Below, in pieces: positions 32,979 to 41,946 of a DNA stretch of 64,000 nt. The stretch comes from CAWBUW01 sp963792075 (GTDB taxonomy: Bacteria; Chloroflexota; Anaerolineae; Anaerolineales; UBA4823). Numbering within the stretch: the first letter of the stretch is position 1; each line of letters starts with the position of its first letter. A program made the translations under genes and the position numbers. The DNA lies in contig CAWBUW010000012.1 of the NCBI GenBank assembly GCA_963792075.1, positions 1,240,001 to 1,304,000 on the forward strand, written 5' to 3'. The notes under the pieces were generated by a model, which saw only the letters and a program-made list of their open reading frames with translations, had not been told where the DNA came from and did not search any database.

Positions 32979-34295
32979 CTATTTACCGAATTTTGCCTTG
33001 AGGATATCTTCCAATGTTGGCTGGCCGATCTCCTGCAGCTCGTAGCGCACACGCTGCGCAGGTTGGTCGATCTTGATGACGCGCTTCAGGTCAATGGGGG
33101 TGCCGATGATGACCAGGTCCACCTTAGCATTGCGGATGGTCTCTTCCAGGTCCCGTGTCTGCGCTTCCCCGTAGCCCATGGCGGGCAGGATGGGGCCGGT
33201 GGAGGGATACTTCTCGTAGGTGGCTTTGATAGAGCGCACCGCATAGGGGCGCGGGTCCACGATCTCTTTTGCGCCGAAGCGGCGGGCAGCTACCCAGCCA
33301 GCCCCATAGGCCATTCCGCCGTGGGTCAGCGTGGGGCCATCCTCAATGACCAGGACGCGCTTGCCGCGGATGGCCGCCGGGTCATCCACGAACAGGGGCG
33401 AGGCGGCTTCGATCACGGTTGCCTTGGGGTTGACCGCGGCCAGGTTGTCACGCACTTTGATCACGTCCTCAGCCGAAGCGGTATCTACTTTGTTGATCAC
33501 GAAGACATCCGCCGAGCGGACGTTGGTCTCGCCGGGGTGGTAGGTCAGCTCGTGACCAGGGCGGTGCGGGTCAGCGACCACAATCTGCAGGTCTGAGACA
33601 TAGAAGGGGAAGTCGTTATTGCCACCGTCCCACAGGACGATGTCCACTTCTTTCTCGGCCTGGCGCAGGATTTTTTCGTAATCTACACCCGCGTAAACGA
33701 TCACGCCGTTATCGATGTGCGGCTCGTATTCCTCGCGTTCTTCGATGGTGCATTCGTGCTTTTCCAGGTCGGCATAAGTGGCAAAGCGCTGCACAGCCTG
33801 CTTGACCAGGTCGCCGTAGGGCATGGGATGGCGAATGGCGGCGACTTTGTAGCCCATTTTGATCAGGATCTGCGAGACGCGGCGGGTGGTTTGGCTCTTT
33901 CCAGAGCCCGTGCGTACCGCGCAGACGGAAACCACCGGCTTGGTGGATTTGATCTGCGTGGACTTTGTGCCCATCAGGCGGAAATCGGCGCCCGCGGCCA
34001 AGACGGTGGAGGCCTTATGCATCACATATTCATGGGGCACATCGCTGTAAGCAAAGATGACCTGCTGTACCTTTTTCTCGTTGATCAGCTTGAGCAGGTC
34101 AAATTCGGCATAGATAGGGATGCCCGCGGGATAAAGCTTCCCTGCCAGTGCTGCCGGGTAAGTGCGTCCTTCGATGTCCGGGATCTGGGTAGCGGTGAAA
34201 GCCACCACATCGTATTCCGGATTATCTCGGAAATACACATTGAAGTTATGGAAGTCACGCCCTGCGGCGCCCATAATCAGTGTGCGGGTTGCCAT
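32979..34295 (-). CDS. Cyclic 2,3-diphosphoglycerate synthetase-like P-loop protein
   Basis: The 438-residue cytosolic protein resembles archaeal cyclic 2,3-diphosphoglycerate synthetase and the related predicted-GTPase group. It starts with an NAD-like Rossmann part (TLIMGAAGRDFHNFNVYFRDNPEYDVVAFTATQIPDIEG), followed by a P loop, CAVRTGSGKSQTTRRV near residue 145, and has DGGNNDFPFYVSDLQIVVADPHRPGHE, ETNVRSADVFVINKVDTA (NKVD G4-like) and VLVIEDGPTLTHGGM. The methanogen enzyme makes a compatible solute using ATP; in bacteria the function of these homologues is not established. AAGGAG precedes the ATG. It stands alone between argS and the methyltransferase. Confidence 0.78.
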   Translation of the reverse strand: MATRTLIMGAAGRDFHNFNVYFRDNPEYDVVAFTATQIPDIEGRTYPAALAGKLYPAGIPIYAEFDLLKLINEKKVQQVIFAYSDVPHEYVMHKASTVLAAGADFRLMGTKSTQIKSTKPVVSVCAVRTGSGKSQTTRRVSQILIKMGYKVAAIRHPMPYGDLVKQAVQRFATYADLEKHECTIEEREEYEPHIDNGVIVYAGVDYEKILRQAEKEVDIVLWDGGNNDFPFYVSDLQIVVADPHRPGHELTYHPGETNVRSADVFVINKVDTASAEDVIKVRDNLAAVNPKATVIEAASPLFVDDPAAIRGKRVLVIEDGPTLTHGGMAYGAGWVAARRFGAKEIVDPRPYAVRSIKATYEKYPSTGPILPAMGYGEAQTRDLEETIRNAKVDLVIIGTPIDLKRVIKIDQPAQRVRYELQEIGQPTLEDILKAKFGK

Positions 34296-34401
34296 AAATA
34301 TTTTCTCCTTTTCCTACAGATTGGTTTGGTATTGACCCGATCATTCGTGGGGGATCGGAGTACCCCCACCCACAACTATTCGGACAGGTGCCTTCTCAAT
34401 C

Positions 34402-34442
34402 AAAAAAATTCAATCCGCAATGTGGGGTTTTGCGGATTGAAT
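34402..34442 (-). terminator. Intrinsic terminator of argS
   Basis: On the minus strand ATTCAATCCGCAA (34442-34430) pairs with TTGCGGATTGAAT (34420-34408), followed by seven T residues (34408-34402, sharing its first T with the stem end). It starts four bases after the argS stop. Confidence 0.9.
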
Positions 34443-34445
34443 GTA

Positions 34446-36230
34446 CTACATAACTTCTGGAGCCGTAATCCCCAGCATGATCAGGGCGTTGGCCATTGCC
34501 TGGCGCGCTGCGGCTGCCAGGCGCAAACGGGCTGCCCGCACCTCGGGGTCGGCTTTGATCACCGGGCAGGCGCTGTAGAAATCCGTGAAAGCCTTGGCAA
34601 TCTCGTAGGCGATGTTGGTGATGTACAGTGTTTTTTGTTCCGCCGCGGCGCGCTGCACCTCGCCCGGCAGCCGGGAGAGCTTATCGATCAGCTCGATCTC
34701 GGAGGGGTCCATGGAATAAGACGGCGTTATTGGGCCCGGCAGGGGCTGCTCTAGCTTGCGCAAGATGCTGTTGGCACGCACCTGAGCGTATTGGATATAC
34801 GGAGCGGCTTGCCCATTGAAATCCAGGGCAGACTCCCAATCGAAAGTAGCGACCTTGGCGTTGTCGCGTGCCAGGAGGGGGAACTTGATCGCACCCAACC
34901 CGACTGCCCGCGCAACCTGCAGACGCTGGCTCTCTTCCAGGTTGGGGTTTTTTTCGCTGACAACCGCCAGCGAACGGCTGATGGCTTCGCGGATCAACCG
35001 CTCGAGCAGCACCACGTTGCCGTCGCGGGAGGCCAGGATGACGTTGCCGGGCATCACCACCACTTCATAGGCTACGTGCAGGCAGCGCTGCGCCCAGGGG
35101 TAGCCGGCAAGTTCCAGCGTCTTGAAGACCTGGGTGAAGTGCAGCGACTGGCGCACGTCGACCACGTAAATCGATTTGACCAGGTCGGGATATTCTTTGA
35201 ACTTCTGCACACCCAGCGCCAGGTCTTCGGTCGCATACAGCGCCGTGCCATTCGAGCGCAGCACGACCAGCACGCGGTATTTTTCTTTGGACAGGCCAAG
35301 CTGTTCATCCAATTTGACGATCACCGGGCCATCCGGGCGCTCGTCTACTGCGATGCCGCGCCGGATCAGCTCATCCACCATGACCTTGCCGGGTTGTTCC
35401 TCTTCGCTGGGGAAATAATCCCGGTCGAAGCGGATATCTAGCTCGTGGTAGATCTGCTTAAACCCGTCCAACGACCACTGGCGGGTTTCTTTCCACACTT
35501 CGAAGACATCCGCGTCCCGGCGGTCCCAGCGCAGATAGAGCTGGCGCACTTCGCTTTCCAGGTCCGGGTTTTCTTCCAGGCGGCGGTTGGCCTCCGCATA
35601 GATCGTGCCCATCCACTGGGTAATGTCCTGATCGGGCTTCTCACCGGCGTGGTGTTTCATGTAGTTCCACAGCCACTTGATTACGTGCAGCCCGATATCC
35701 CCAATGTAATTGGCGCGTACCACCTCGTACCCGGCTGCTTCGTGGATGCGGGCCAGCGCGTCGCCCAGGATGGCGCTGCGCAGGTGGCCTACGTGCATGG
35801 CCTTGTGTGTGTTGGGCTGAGAAAACTCGACCATCACACGCTGGTTTTTGGGTGCACCATGTCCAAAGTGGCTGCCTTGTTCCAGGACCGTGTCGACCAC
35901 CCTCCGCGCATATTCGTGCGGTGCGAAGTACAGGTTCAGGTAGCCCTTCACCGCTTCTACCCGGCTGAAGCCGGCGGGCAGGCCCAGGTAAGTGGCCAGC
36001 GCCGCGGCGATTTCCTGGGCGCGTTGCGGCACAGGAACGCCCGAGGCCAGGCCAGCCTCTTTCCGCTGGCGCGCCTCCTGGGCCGCAAGCTGAAAGAAGG
36101 ATGTGCTGATCCCCCACTCTCCTGAAAAGGGGATGGGTGACCAGATCAGCGCTTCAGGGGTGGGTAGTTTATGCTGGGCGCAGTACGCCCGGATGCTTTG
36201 TTCGATGGCTTGTTGTTCCGCTTGGAACAT
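34446..36230 (-). CDS. argS: Arginyl-tRNA synthetase
   Basis: The 594-residue class I synthetase charges tRNA-Arg. It has the N-terminal additional domain, then VEFSQPNTHKAMHVGHLRSAILGDALAR with the HIGH-type motif HVGH near residue 147, YIGDIGLHVIKW, DVRQSLHFTQVFKTLELAGYP and a degenerate KMSKS loop, LASRDGNVVLLERL, a variation usual in ArgS. The C-terminal helical anticodon domain ends ALIMLGITAPEVM. Length fits the family. A tRNA-Arg gene is at 23.4 kb. It has its own terminator and lies downstream of rpsT, from which a terminator separates it. Confidence 0.96.
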   Translation of the reverse strand: MFQAEQQAIEQSIRAYCAQHKLPTPEALIWSPIPFSGEWGISTSFFQLAAQEARQRKEAGLASGVPVPQRAQEIAAALATYLGLPAGFSRVEAVKGYLNLYFAPHEYARRVVDTVLEQGSHFGHGAPKNQRVMVEFSQPNTHKAMHVGHLRSAILGDALARIHEAAGYEVVRANYIGDIGLHVIKWLWNYMKHHAGEKPDQDITQWMGTIYAEANRRLEENPDLESEVRQLYLRWDRRDADVFEVWKETRQWSLDGFKQIYHELDIRFDRDYFPSEEEQPGKVMVDELIRRGIAVDERPDGPVIVKLDEQLGLSKEKYRVLVVLRSNGTALYATEDLALGVQKFKEYPDLVKSIYVVDVRQSLHFTQVFKTLELAGYPWAQRCLHVAYEVVVMPGNVILASRDGNVVLLERLIREAISRSLAVVSEKNPNLEESQRLQVARAVGLGAIKFPLLARDNAKVATFDWESALDFNGQAAPYIQYAQVRANSILRKLEQPLPGPITPSYSMDPSEIELIDKLSRLPGEVQRAAAEQKTLYITNIAYEIAKAFTDFYSACPVIKADPEVRAARLRLAAAARQAMANALIMLGITAPEVM

Positions 36231-36330
36231 GGAAAACTCTCCAACTGGGAGCCCTGGGGTTGTTTGTGCAGGCCAGGCTTACACAGACCACCTCAAGCGA
36301 TTTGAGAAAATTATATCACGCCAGGGAAAC

Positions 36331-36360
36331 AAAAAAAGCGGGAGCGCTCGGCTCCCGCTG
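36331..36360 (-). terminator. Intrinsic terminator of rpsT
   Basis: On the minus strand AGCGGGAGC (36359-36351) pairs with GCTCCCGCT (36345-36337), followed by T residues to 36331. It lies between the rpsT stop (36438) and the argS start (36230). Confidence 0.9.
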
Positions 36361-36437
36361 GTTTCGTACAGCGGAATACAGGAAGGGTCAACGCCTCGCC
36401 CGGGTAAGGGCGGTAGTTTCCCTCCGAAACGGCTTGG

Positions 36438-36710
36438 TTAAGCCGACTTCTCGAGCTTCGCAAGCTGCCGCATCAGGCGGCTCTTGCGGCGGGCAGCGTT
36501 ATTTTTGTGCAGAACGCCTTTTTCAGCAGCCTTATCCAATGCGCTGATGGCTTCCAGGGTGGCGGTGCGGGCTTCGGTCGCCGGGCCGTCTTCCATGGCG
36601 GTGCGGGCTTTCTTAACAAAGGTGCGTGCGCGGCCTTCGAAATAGCGGTTGCGCAGGTGGCGCTTTGGGTTTTGGCGCATGCGCTTGATAGCAGAACGAG
36701 TATTAGCCAA
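36438..36710 (-). CDS. rpsT: 30S ribosomal protein S20
   Basis: The 90-residue basic protein begins ANTRSAIKRMRQNPKRHLRN and has the S20 three-helix pattern, ending LHKNNAARRKSRLMRQLAKLEKSA. S20 binds 16S rRNA early in 30S assembly. The start is TTG at 36710, six bases after GGAGG; no ATG is in place. E. coli rpsT also starts with UUG, which is linked to its translational autoregulation. It is monocistronic with its own terminator. Confidence 0.97.
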   Translation of the reverse strand: MANTRSAIKRMRQNPKRHLRNRYFEGRARTFVKKARTAMEDGPATEARTATLEAISALDKAAEKGVLHKNNAARRKSRLMRQLAKLEKSA

Positions 36711-36857
36711 AGGAATCCTCCAAAAACAATTTCACGAGCGACCCTGGTTGTCAATCAGGTCTTTTCAGGATCACGGCGCGTTATTGTACACGAAGGGGGG
36801 TGATTTGTCCAGGTATGAAATTTGGGTTTAGGGTAATCACATGCAGCTTCGCTGCCC

Positions 36858-36925
36858 GGCGATTGCCCTCCACCAGAGGGGGAAATTGGGGGGTGAAACT
36901 TCGCTGCCCGGCGATTCACCCCCCA
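36858..36925. repeat. Tandem-hairpin repeat (GGCGATT family), copy 2
   Basis: GGCGATTGCCCTCCACCAGA leads into GGGGGAAA and a stem TTGGGGGGTGAA (36886-36897) with TTCACCCCCCA (36915-36925). The intervening loop repeats the flank TTCGCTGCCCGGCGATT (36848-36864 and 36900-36916). A small CCCTC/GAGGG hairpin precedes the main stem. It belongs with 28510-28574 and 63830-63900. Confidence 0.55.
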
Positions 36926-37011
36926 GCCCCCATTTTAGTGATCGTTCCAGAATTGGTAAAGGGGGCATAAGCGGGCATGAAGGGAGGCAAAACCAGGGAT
37001 AGGAAGTCCGG

Positions 37012-37259
37012 TTATGCCATCAAACCGGCCAAACTCAGGCCACGGGCGAGGTGATTTCCAGCAAAGGCGATCAAGCGGCTCATGCCAAGAGCAGATGCTT
37101 CTTGTTTGTAGCTGCGCATCGAGCGGTAACGCTCTTTGATCCACCAGCCAATGGCGCGTTCACAATGGTTATTGGTGCTGTCTAAAATCACATTTCCATT
37201 TAACCACGTTTTTACCAGCTTTGGAACGATCACAGCAGGTTGAGGATGGTTTCCGAATG
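37012..37259 (-). pseudogene. Transposase C-terminal remnant
   Basis: The frame from about 37259 down to the stop at 37012 encodes a DDE-transposase tail: ILDSTNNHCERAIGWWIKERYRSMR followed by SRLIAFAGNHLARGLSLAGLMA. TNN-xx-ER-xIG is the conserved end of one transposase group common in Chloroflexi. Everything before residue HPQPAVIVPKLV is missing; upstream sequence already belongs to the leader of the next gene. There is no intact insertion sequence. Between rpsT (36710) and this remnant only the tandem-hairpin repeat is recognisable. Confidence 0.7.
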
Positions 37260-37367
37260 TTATAATGGCGGTGTTACTCCCCCGTCCCCGAGAGTATTTA
37301 GATTGCGATAGCTCTCGAAGCCCTCCGGACATCTCAACCAAGCGATTGTCGGCTTGTGGGAAGGAAA

Positions 37368-40058
37368 ATGACCACACCCCTGGTGCTCACAAAACTCAAC
37401 CGTCCGCGACTGCGCCTCAAACTTGTATCCAGACCCCGGTTGATTGAACGGCTGAACGAGGGACTTCGCCAGAATCGAAAACTGACTCTGGTTACCGCGC
37501 CTGCTGGTTTTGGAAAGACCACCCTTGTCACAGAGTGGCTGAAGCAACTCGATCGTCCCTTTGTCTGGATTGGCCTCGACGAAGAGGATAACGACCCTGT
37601 TCGATTTCTGTCCCTGGTCACTGCTGCGTTGCAGACAGTGGATGAAAGCATTGGTCACCCTGTCCAGAGCGTTCTTCAATCCAGACAACTCGCCTCGGCT
37701 GCGTCGGTTCTGGCGCAGAATAGCGAAACGCCGAGCGTTGATGCGCTGATCATTGCATTGATAAATGACCTCGTCAAGACGCCAACGCCTCTGGGACTTG
37801 TTCTGGACGATTACCACATGATCAACCAGGCGTCGGTTCATCAGGCGGTGCACTTCCTGTTAGAACACCAACCATACCACCTGCATCTGGTGGTGATAAC
37901 GCGTGAGGATCCACCTTTTCCGCTGCCACGGATGCGGGTTCGCACTGAACTGACCGAGATCCGGGAACGCGATTTACGGTTTACTAAATCTGAGGCGGCC
38001 GCGTTTCTGACCAGGACAATGGGATTGGACCTCTCTGCCGAGGCGGTTGCCACACTTGGCGCTCATACCGAGGGTTGGATCGCAGGACTGCAAATGGTGG
38101 CTTTATCCCTGGAGGGTCAGGATGCAGCGAGGGTAGCGAATCTTATTGCTACCTTCAGCGGCACACATCATTACGTGATCGATTATCTGGCCGAAGAAGT
38201 GCTCAGACACCAACCCCAGGTGATACAGAGTTTTATGTGCCAGACTGCAATTCTCGATTGTATCTGTGCGTCTCTGTGTGACGCCGTCACAGAACGCGAC
38301 GACAGCCAGGCCATCCTCGTCAAGCTGGAAAAAAGCAACTTGTTTCTCCTTGCTTTGGACGACCGTCAAGGGTGGTTTCGTTACCACCATCTCTTTAGAG
38401 ATTTTCTTCGCACGCAGTTAGAGCCGCGCCAGCAGATCGCTCTTCATCACAAAGCAGCCGTCTGGTATGAAGCGCATGGCTTGATCGGTAAAGCTGTCGA
38501 ACACGTCCTGGCGGCCGGCGACCTGGACGAGGCGGAGCGCGTGATCGGTCTCGCGTCTGGACACGCGATCAAGGAAGGGCAATTGGCTACTATGCTGGAA
38601 TGGCTGAATTCGCTCCCCGATTCGCGCGTTCGGGCCAACAGCAGGCTTGCTACCCACAAAGGATGGGTCTTGTGCTTGATGGGGCAGAGGGAAGCAGCCG
38701 AGTCCTTTGCCGGATGGGCTGAGAAGAGCTTGTCTGCCGACGAGCATTCGACATACTTGGGAGAGTTATTAACCTTGCAGGCCTATCTTGCCGTGCAGCG
38801 CGGGGACCATGCCAGTGCGCTGCGCCTGGCTCAACAGGCCCTCTCCATGATGGACAAAGCCGATCCCCTCTTCCAGCGCACCTTCTATTACGCTGCTTTG
38901 CTCAGCCTCGGTCACGCACAGCGAGAGATCGGCGACACCCAGGCGGCGATTGAAACTTTTCGCCAGGCGGCTTCGAGCGGCCGAGATGATGGAGATGATC
39001 TGGCGACCATGGGCGCGTTGGAGGAGCTGTCTTTGCTGCTCTATCGACATGGCAGGCGACGAGAAGTGGATGCCCTGTGCCGTCAGGCCATCGATCGATG
39101 TATCGCTGCCAGCGGTGATCCGTTGCCGATGCTCGGAATTGCCTATAATTTATTGGCGCTGATGTGCTTTGAAGCCAATGATCTGGCCCAGGCTTATCAA
39201 CATGCACGACAAGGGTTGGGACTCTGCCAGCAATTGATGATGCCAACGGTAACACTGAGGGGCAAGATCTTCATGGCGCGCCTGCTGCAAGCTGCGGGTA
39301 AGGATTCGATGGCTTCTGCCGCTCTCGAGGAAGCGCGCCAGGCCGCCGCGCGCCTGGGTTCTCCTCGCTACACCAGGCTGGTAGAAACTGCTGCGGCCGA
39401 TATTCATTTGCATCAGGGGCATATATCCATGGTTACGAGATGGGCTGAAACGGCTCGCATGTCCCCTGCTGGCATCCCCCATGCAGCAGATGAAACGGAA
39501 TACCTGGTCTATGCCCGATTGCTTCTGGCCCAGGCGCGACTTGACGAGGCGGATCTTGTGCTTGCCAACCTTGCGCGGTTGGCCCAGGAAAAGGAGCGCT
39601 ACGGCAGTCTGGTCGGCGTCTACGTTCTTCAGGCCCTTGCAAAACAGGCCCTGGGCTACAAATCAGAAGCGCTCAGCTGTTTGGAGCAGGCTCTGCGCCT
39701 GGCTGCGCCAAGAGGCTACTATCGCGCATTCCTCGATGCAGGCGGCGCTATCGCTGAGTTGCTGCCCTTACTCCGCCCGGTTGCTCCGGACATGGTGGAT
39801 CGCCTTTTGACCAGCATCGCCGCTGGTAACGATCAGCGCGCCGAACGAGCCTCTCCTCTGGTCGATCCACTAAGCGCACGGGAACTGGAAGTTCTCCGCC
39901 TGGTCGCCGGTGGTCTTTCCAATCAGGAGGCCGCAAAGGCGCTTTTCGTCACGGAAGAGACGGTGAAAAAACATCTCAGCCATATCTATGGCAAGCTGGC
40001 GGTGAAAAACCGCATCCAGGCCATTGCACATGCTAAGGAGATTGGCTTGCTGGTATGA
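37368..40058 (+). CDS. MalT-like (LAL) LuxR-family ATP-dependent regulator
   Basis: The 896-residue regulator starts MTTPLVLTKLNRPRLRL and has Walker A TAPAGFGKTTLVTEWL near residue 45, Walker B LGLVLDDYHMI, a winged-helix/ARM linker, a long TPR-like region (residues about 380-790) and a C-terminal LuxR helix-turn-helix (LSARELEVLRLVAGGLSNQEAAKAL, VTEETVKKHLSHIYGKL). STAND ATPases of this type oligomerise on an inducer and activate sigma70 promoters. ATG 37368 is chosen over GTG 37356 as the family start. It lies directly upstream of the D-amino-acid/peptide cluster in the same orientation and is the obvious candidate regulator of it. Inducer unknown. Confidence 0.92.
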   Translation: MTTPLVLTKLNRPRLRLKLVSRPRLIERLNEGLRQNRKLTLVTAPAGFGKTTLVTEWLKQLDRPFVWIGLDEEDNDPVRFLSLVTAALQTVDESIGHPVQSVLQSRQLASAASVLAQNSETPSVDALIIALINDLVKTPTPLGLVLDDYHMINQASVHQAVHFLLEHQPYHLHLVVITREDPPFPLPRMRVRTELTEIRERDLRFTKSEAAAFLTRTMGLDLSAEAVATLGAHTEGWIAGLQMVALSLEGQDAARVANLIATFSGTHHYVIDYLAEEVLRHQPQVIQSFMCQTAILDCICASLCDAVTERDDSQAILVKLEKSNLFLLALDDRQGWFRYHHLFRDFLRTQLEPRQQIALHHKAAVWYEAHGLIGKAVEHVLAAGDLDEAERVIGLASGHAIKEGQLATMLEWLNSLPDSRVRANSRLATHKGWVLCLMGQREAAESFAGWAEKSLSADEHSTYLGELLTLQAYLAVQRGDHASALRLAQQALSMMDKADPLFQRTFYYAALLSLGHAQREIGDTQAAIETFRQAASSGRDDGDDLATMGALEELSLLLYRHGRRREVDALCRQAIDRCIAASGDPLPMLGIAYNLLALMCFEANDLAQAYQHARQGLGLCQQLMMPTVTLRGKIFMARLLQAAGKDSMASAALEEARQAAARLGSPRYTRLVETAAADIHLHQGHISMVTRWAETARMSPAGIPHAADETEYLVYARLLLAQARLDEADLVLANLARLAQEKERYGSLVGVYVLQALAKQALGYKSEALSCLEQALRLAAPRGYYRAFLDAGGAIAELLPLLRPVAPDMVDRLLTSIAAGNDQRAERASPLVDPLSARELEVLRLVAGGLSNQEAAKALFVTEETVKKHLSHIYGKLAVKNRIQAIAHAKEIGLLV

Positions 40059-40166
40059 TCGCAGCCGTTTCTCAGCGCCCTTTTTCCCCCATGTAAAATT
40101 CCACCTCAAGTTCCACTTTTGGGGAATGACATTCGGCTCACGTTCGGTTATTCTTTAGTCATTGAT

Positions 40167-40188
40167 GTGCAAAGCGATCGCTTTGCAC
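40167..40188. promoter_or_regulatory. 22-bp perfect palindrome (operator or hairpin)
   Basis: GTGCAAAGCGATCGCTTTGC plus AC at 40167-40188 is a perfect palindrome containing GCGATCGC. It lies 109 bases after the LAL regulator stop and 39 bases before the next gene. It may be a regulator site for the following cluster or a cruciform/terminator stem. Confidence 0.5.
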
Positions 40189-40226
40189 TCGGTGGCTGCT
40201 AAAGGATTTAACCGAGGCGATTGCGC

Positions 40227-40469
40227 ATGAGTCAGTCTATGACGCCGGATTGGCCGAGTTGTTACGAATTCAGAATCCGGGGCTATCTCAGCCCCCGGCG
40301 TTCTCCATGGCTTGCACAGATAAGTATCACGGCGCTGCCCAATGGCGAAACGCGCTTGGTCAGCCTGCTTGAGGACCAGGCAGCGCTGTACGGTTTGTTG
40401 AGCAGAATCCGTGATATGGGTGTGCTTTTGTTATCCGTCAGTCGGTTGCAGGAGGCAGGTAGGGAATGA
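40227..40469 (+). CDS. Small conserved protein of unknown function
   Basis: An 80-residue protein starting SQSMTPDWPSCYEFRIRGYLSPR and ending DQAALYGLLSRIRDMGVLLLSVSRLQEA. The pattern YEFRIRGYLS...DQAALYGLL-RIRDMG-LLSV is shared by many short hypothetical proteins of Chloroflexi and actinobacteria, often near signalling or SDR genes. No membrane segment or catalytic motif is seen. ATG 40227 is taken; TTG 40221 is possible. Its stop overlaps the next ATG (ATGA), so it is translationally coupled to the serine hydrolase gene. Confidence 0.6.
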   Translation: MSQSMTPDWPSCYEFRIRGYLSPRRSPWLAQISITALPNGETRLVSLLEDQAALYGLLSRIRDMGVLLLSVSRLQEAGRE

Positions 40470-41923
40470 TCGCCAATCTCTCTGACAGGTTCAACGAGAT
40501 TATGGAAGCGTGGCATGTTCCAGGCTTTGCGTTGGCTGTTGTGCATGGTGGGGAGGTGATACTCAGCGAGGGTTTCGGTTATCGAGACGTAGAAAGGAAC
40601 CTAAAGGTCACGCCTAATACCCGTTTCGCCATTGGTTCTGCTACGAAGGCATTCACTACCATGGCGATGGCGATCCTCGTTGACGAAAGGAAGCTGGATT
40701 GGGATACGCCTGTCCGGAGCTACCTTCCTGCCTTCAGGCTACAGGATCCCTTCGCCACCGATCGAATAACGCCCCGTGACCTGGTAACCCATCGCTCTGG
40801 TTTACCCCGGCACGACAATCTTTGGTATTACTCCTCTTTCACTCGTGGTGAGCTTGTCCAGCGACTGCAATACCTTGAGCCGGCGTGGGACCTACGCACG
40901 GTCTATCAATACAATAATCTGATGTTCATGACAGCCGGTTACCTGGTGGAGCACCTGTCGGGTGAAACCTGGGAAGCATTCGTTAAGGCTCGCATCCTGG
41001 ATCCCTTGGAAATGGGCTGCACCAGCCCCGGGCTGACGAACACTCCTGGTTTTACAGATTTTACGCTGCCCTACGCCGAACAAGACGGCAAGGTCGCTAG
41101 GGTCCCATTCTTTGCCAAAGATGCAATTGGTCCGGCAGGCTCGCTTTGCTCCAATGTGAGTGATCTGGCTAAATGGCTATTTCTTCACCTCAATAGGGGT
41201 GAGCACGCGATGCCAGACCTGGTGTCCAAAGAAAACCTCGTTCAGATGCATTCCCCTCAGATGGTCATCCGAGACGTCGGTCAATTGGGGACGAGCGAGC
41301 GAATGGATTTATTCGAAGAGATAGGCTCTGGCAGTTATGGACTTGGTTGGAGAATCAACACATACCGGGGTTCAACCATGATTCACCATGCCGGAGGGAT
41401 CGACGGTTTTTCAGCGCTAGTTTCCTTTTTGCCTGACGAGGATGCGGGCGTCGTCGTTCTTGCCAATTTGAATGGATCTCCTCTACCCTACCTTATCACC
41501 TTTGCCATCTACGACCGTATGCTGAACCTGAATCCAATCGACTGGGATCGTCGTTTGAAGGAGATGGCGTCGGCCCAGAAGACGGCCGCAGAACAGTCCC
41601 AGGCTATGTGGGCAGCAAACCGCAGGGGCGGCTCCCGGCCGTCCCATTGTTCCCTGGAGGACTACACTGGAGATTTTGAGCACCCAGCTTACGGCTCCTT
41701 CACCGTCATTCTACAAGATGGTCATCTGTTGGCCTGCTACGGTGACCAGGCTTTTCCATTGAACCATTATCACTATGACGTTTTTGAGCTCACAGTTGGC
41801 CTCAATGGGATGACGGTGCCGGTTTCATTTTTTGGGGATGTCAAGGGTCGTATCAGCCATCTCTCCATCCCTCTGGAACCGGCGGTGCGCGATATCGTTT
41901 TCACCCGCAAGACCCGCGACTAA
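40466..41923 (+). CDS. Class C beta-lactamase-like serine hydrolase (D-peptidase type)
   Basis: The 485-residue protein has the serine penicillin-recognising fold: SxxK as IGSATKAFTTM near residue 56, YxN as YQYNNLMF near residue 150, and HAGGIDGFS as the third motif. A C-terminal lipocalin-like domain (LEDYTGDFEHPAYGSFTVI) is as in DUF3471-containing members and in D-aminopeptidase DAP relatives. No signal peptide is seen, so it probably works in the cytosol on imported D-amino-acid peptides or esters rather than giving drug resistance. The following gene for an N-acyl-D-amino-acid deacylase supports this. Confidence 0.85.
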   Translation: MIANLSDRFNEIMEAWHVPGFALAVVHGGEVILSEGFGYRDVERNLKVTPNTRFAIGSATKAFTTMAMAILVDERKLDWDTPVRSYLPAFRLQDPFATDRITPRDLVTHRSGLPRHDNLWYYSSFTRGELVQRLQYLEPAWDLRTVYQYNNLMFMTAGYLVEHLSGETWEAFVKARILDPLEMGCTSPGLTNTPGFTDFTLPYAEQDGKVARVPFFAKDAIGPAGSLCSNVSDLAKWLFLHLNRGEHAMPDLVSKENLVQMHSPQMVIRDVGQLGTSERMDLFEEIGSGSYGLGWRINTYRGSTMIHHAGGIDGFSALVSFLPDEDAGVVVLANLNGSPLPYLITFAIYDRMLNLNPIDWDRRLKEMASAQKTAAEQSQAMWAANRRGGSRPSHCSLEDYTGDFEHPAYGSFTVILQDGHLLACYGDQAFPLNHYHYDVFELTVGLNGMTVPVSFFGDVKGRISHLSIPLEPAVRDIVFTRKTRD

Positions 41924-41946
41924 GCGAATGGGAGGCGAAGGACGAC

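Noticed and set aside
34347..34369. GTGGGGG/CCCCCAC stem upstream of the cPGS-like gene as a riboswitch
   Set aside because: It is a single 7-bp stem with a 9-base loop and no conserved aptamer features.
36938..37377. Complete insertion sequence near 37 kb
   Set aside because: Only a transposase tail is recognisable and no terminal inverted repeats bracket it; the upstream part is the leader of the LAL regulator.
40466..41923. Beta-lactam resistance gene
   Set aside because: The SxxK, YxN and HxG motifs fit class C-like hydrolases in general, but there is no signal peptide and the neighbours are D-amino-acid and peptide catabolic genes, so a peptidase/esterase role is more likely.
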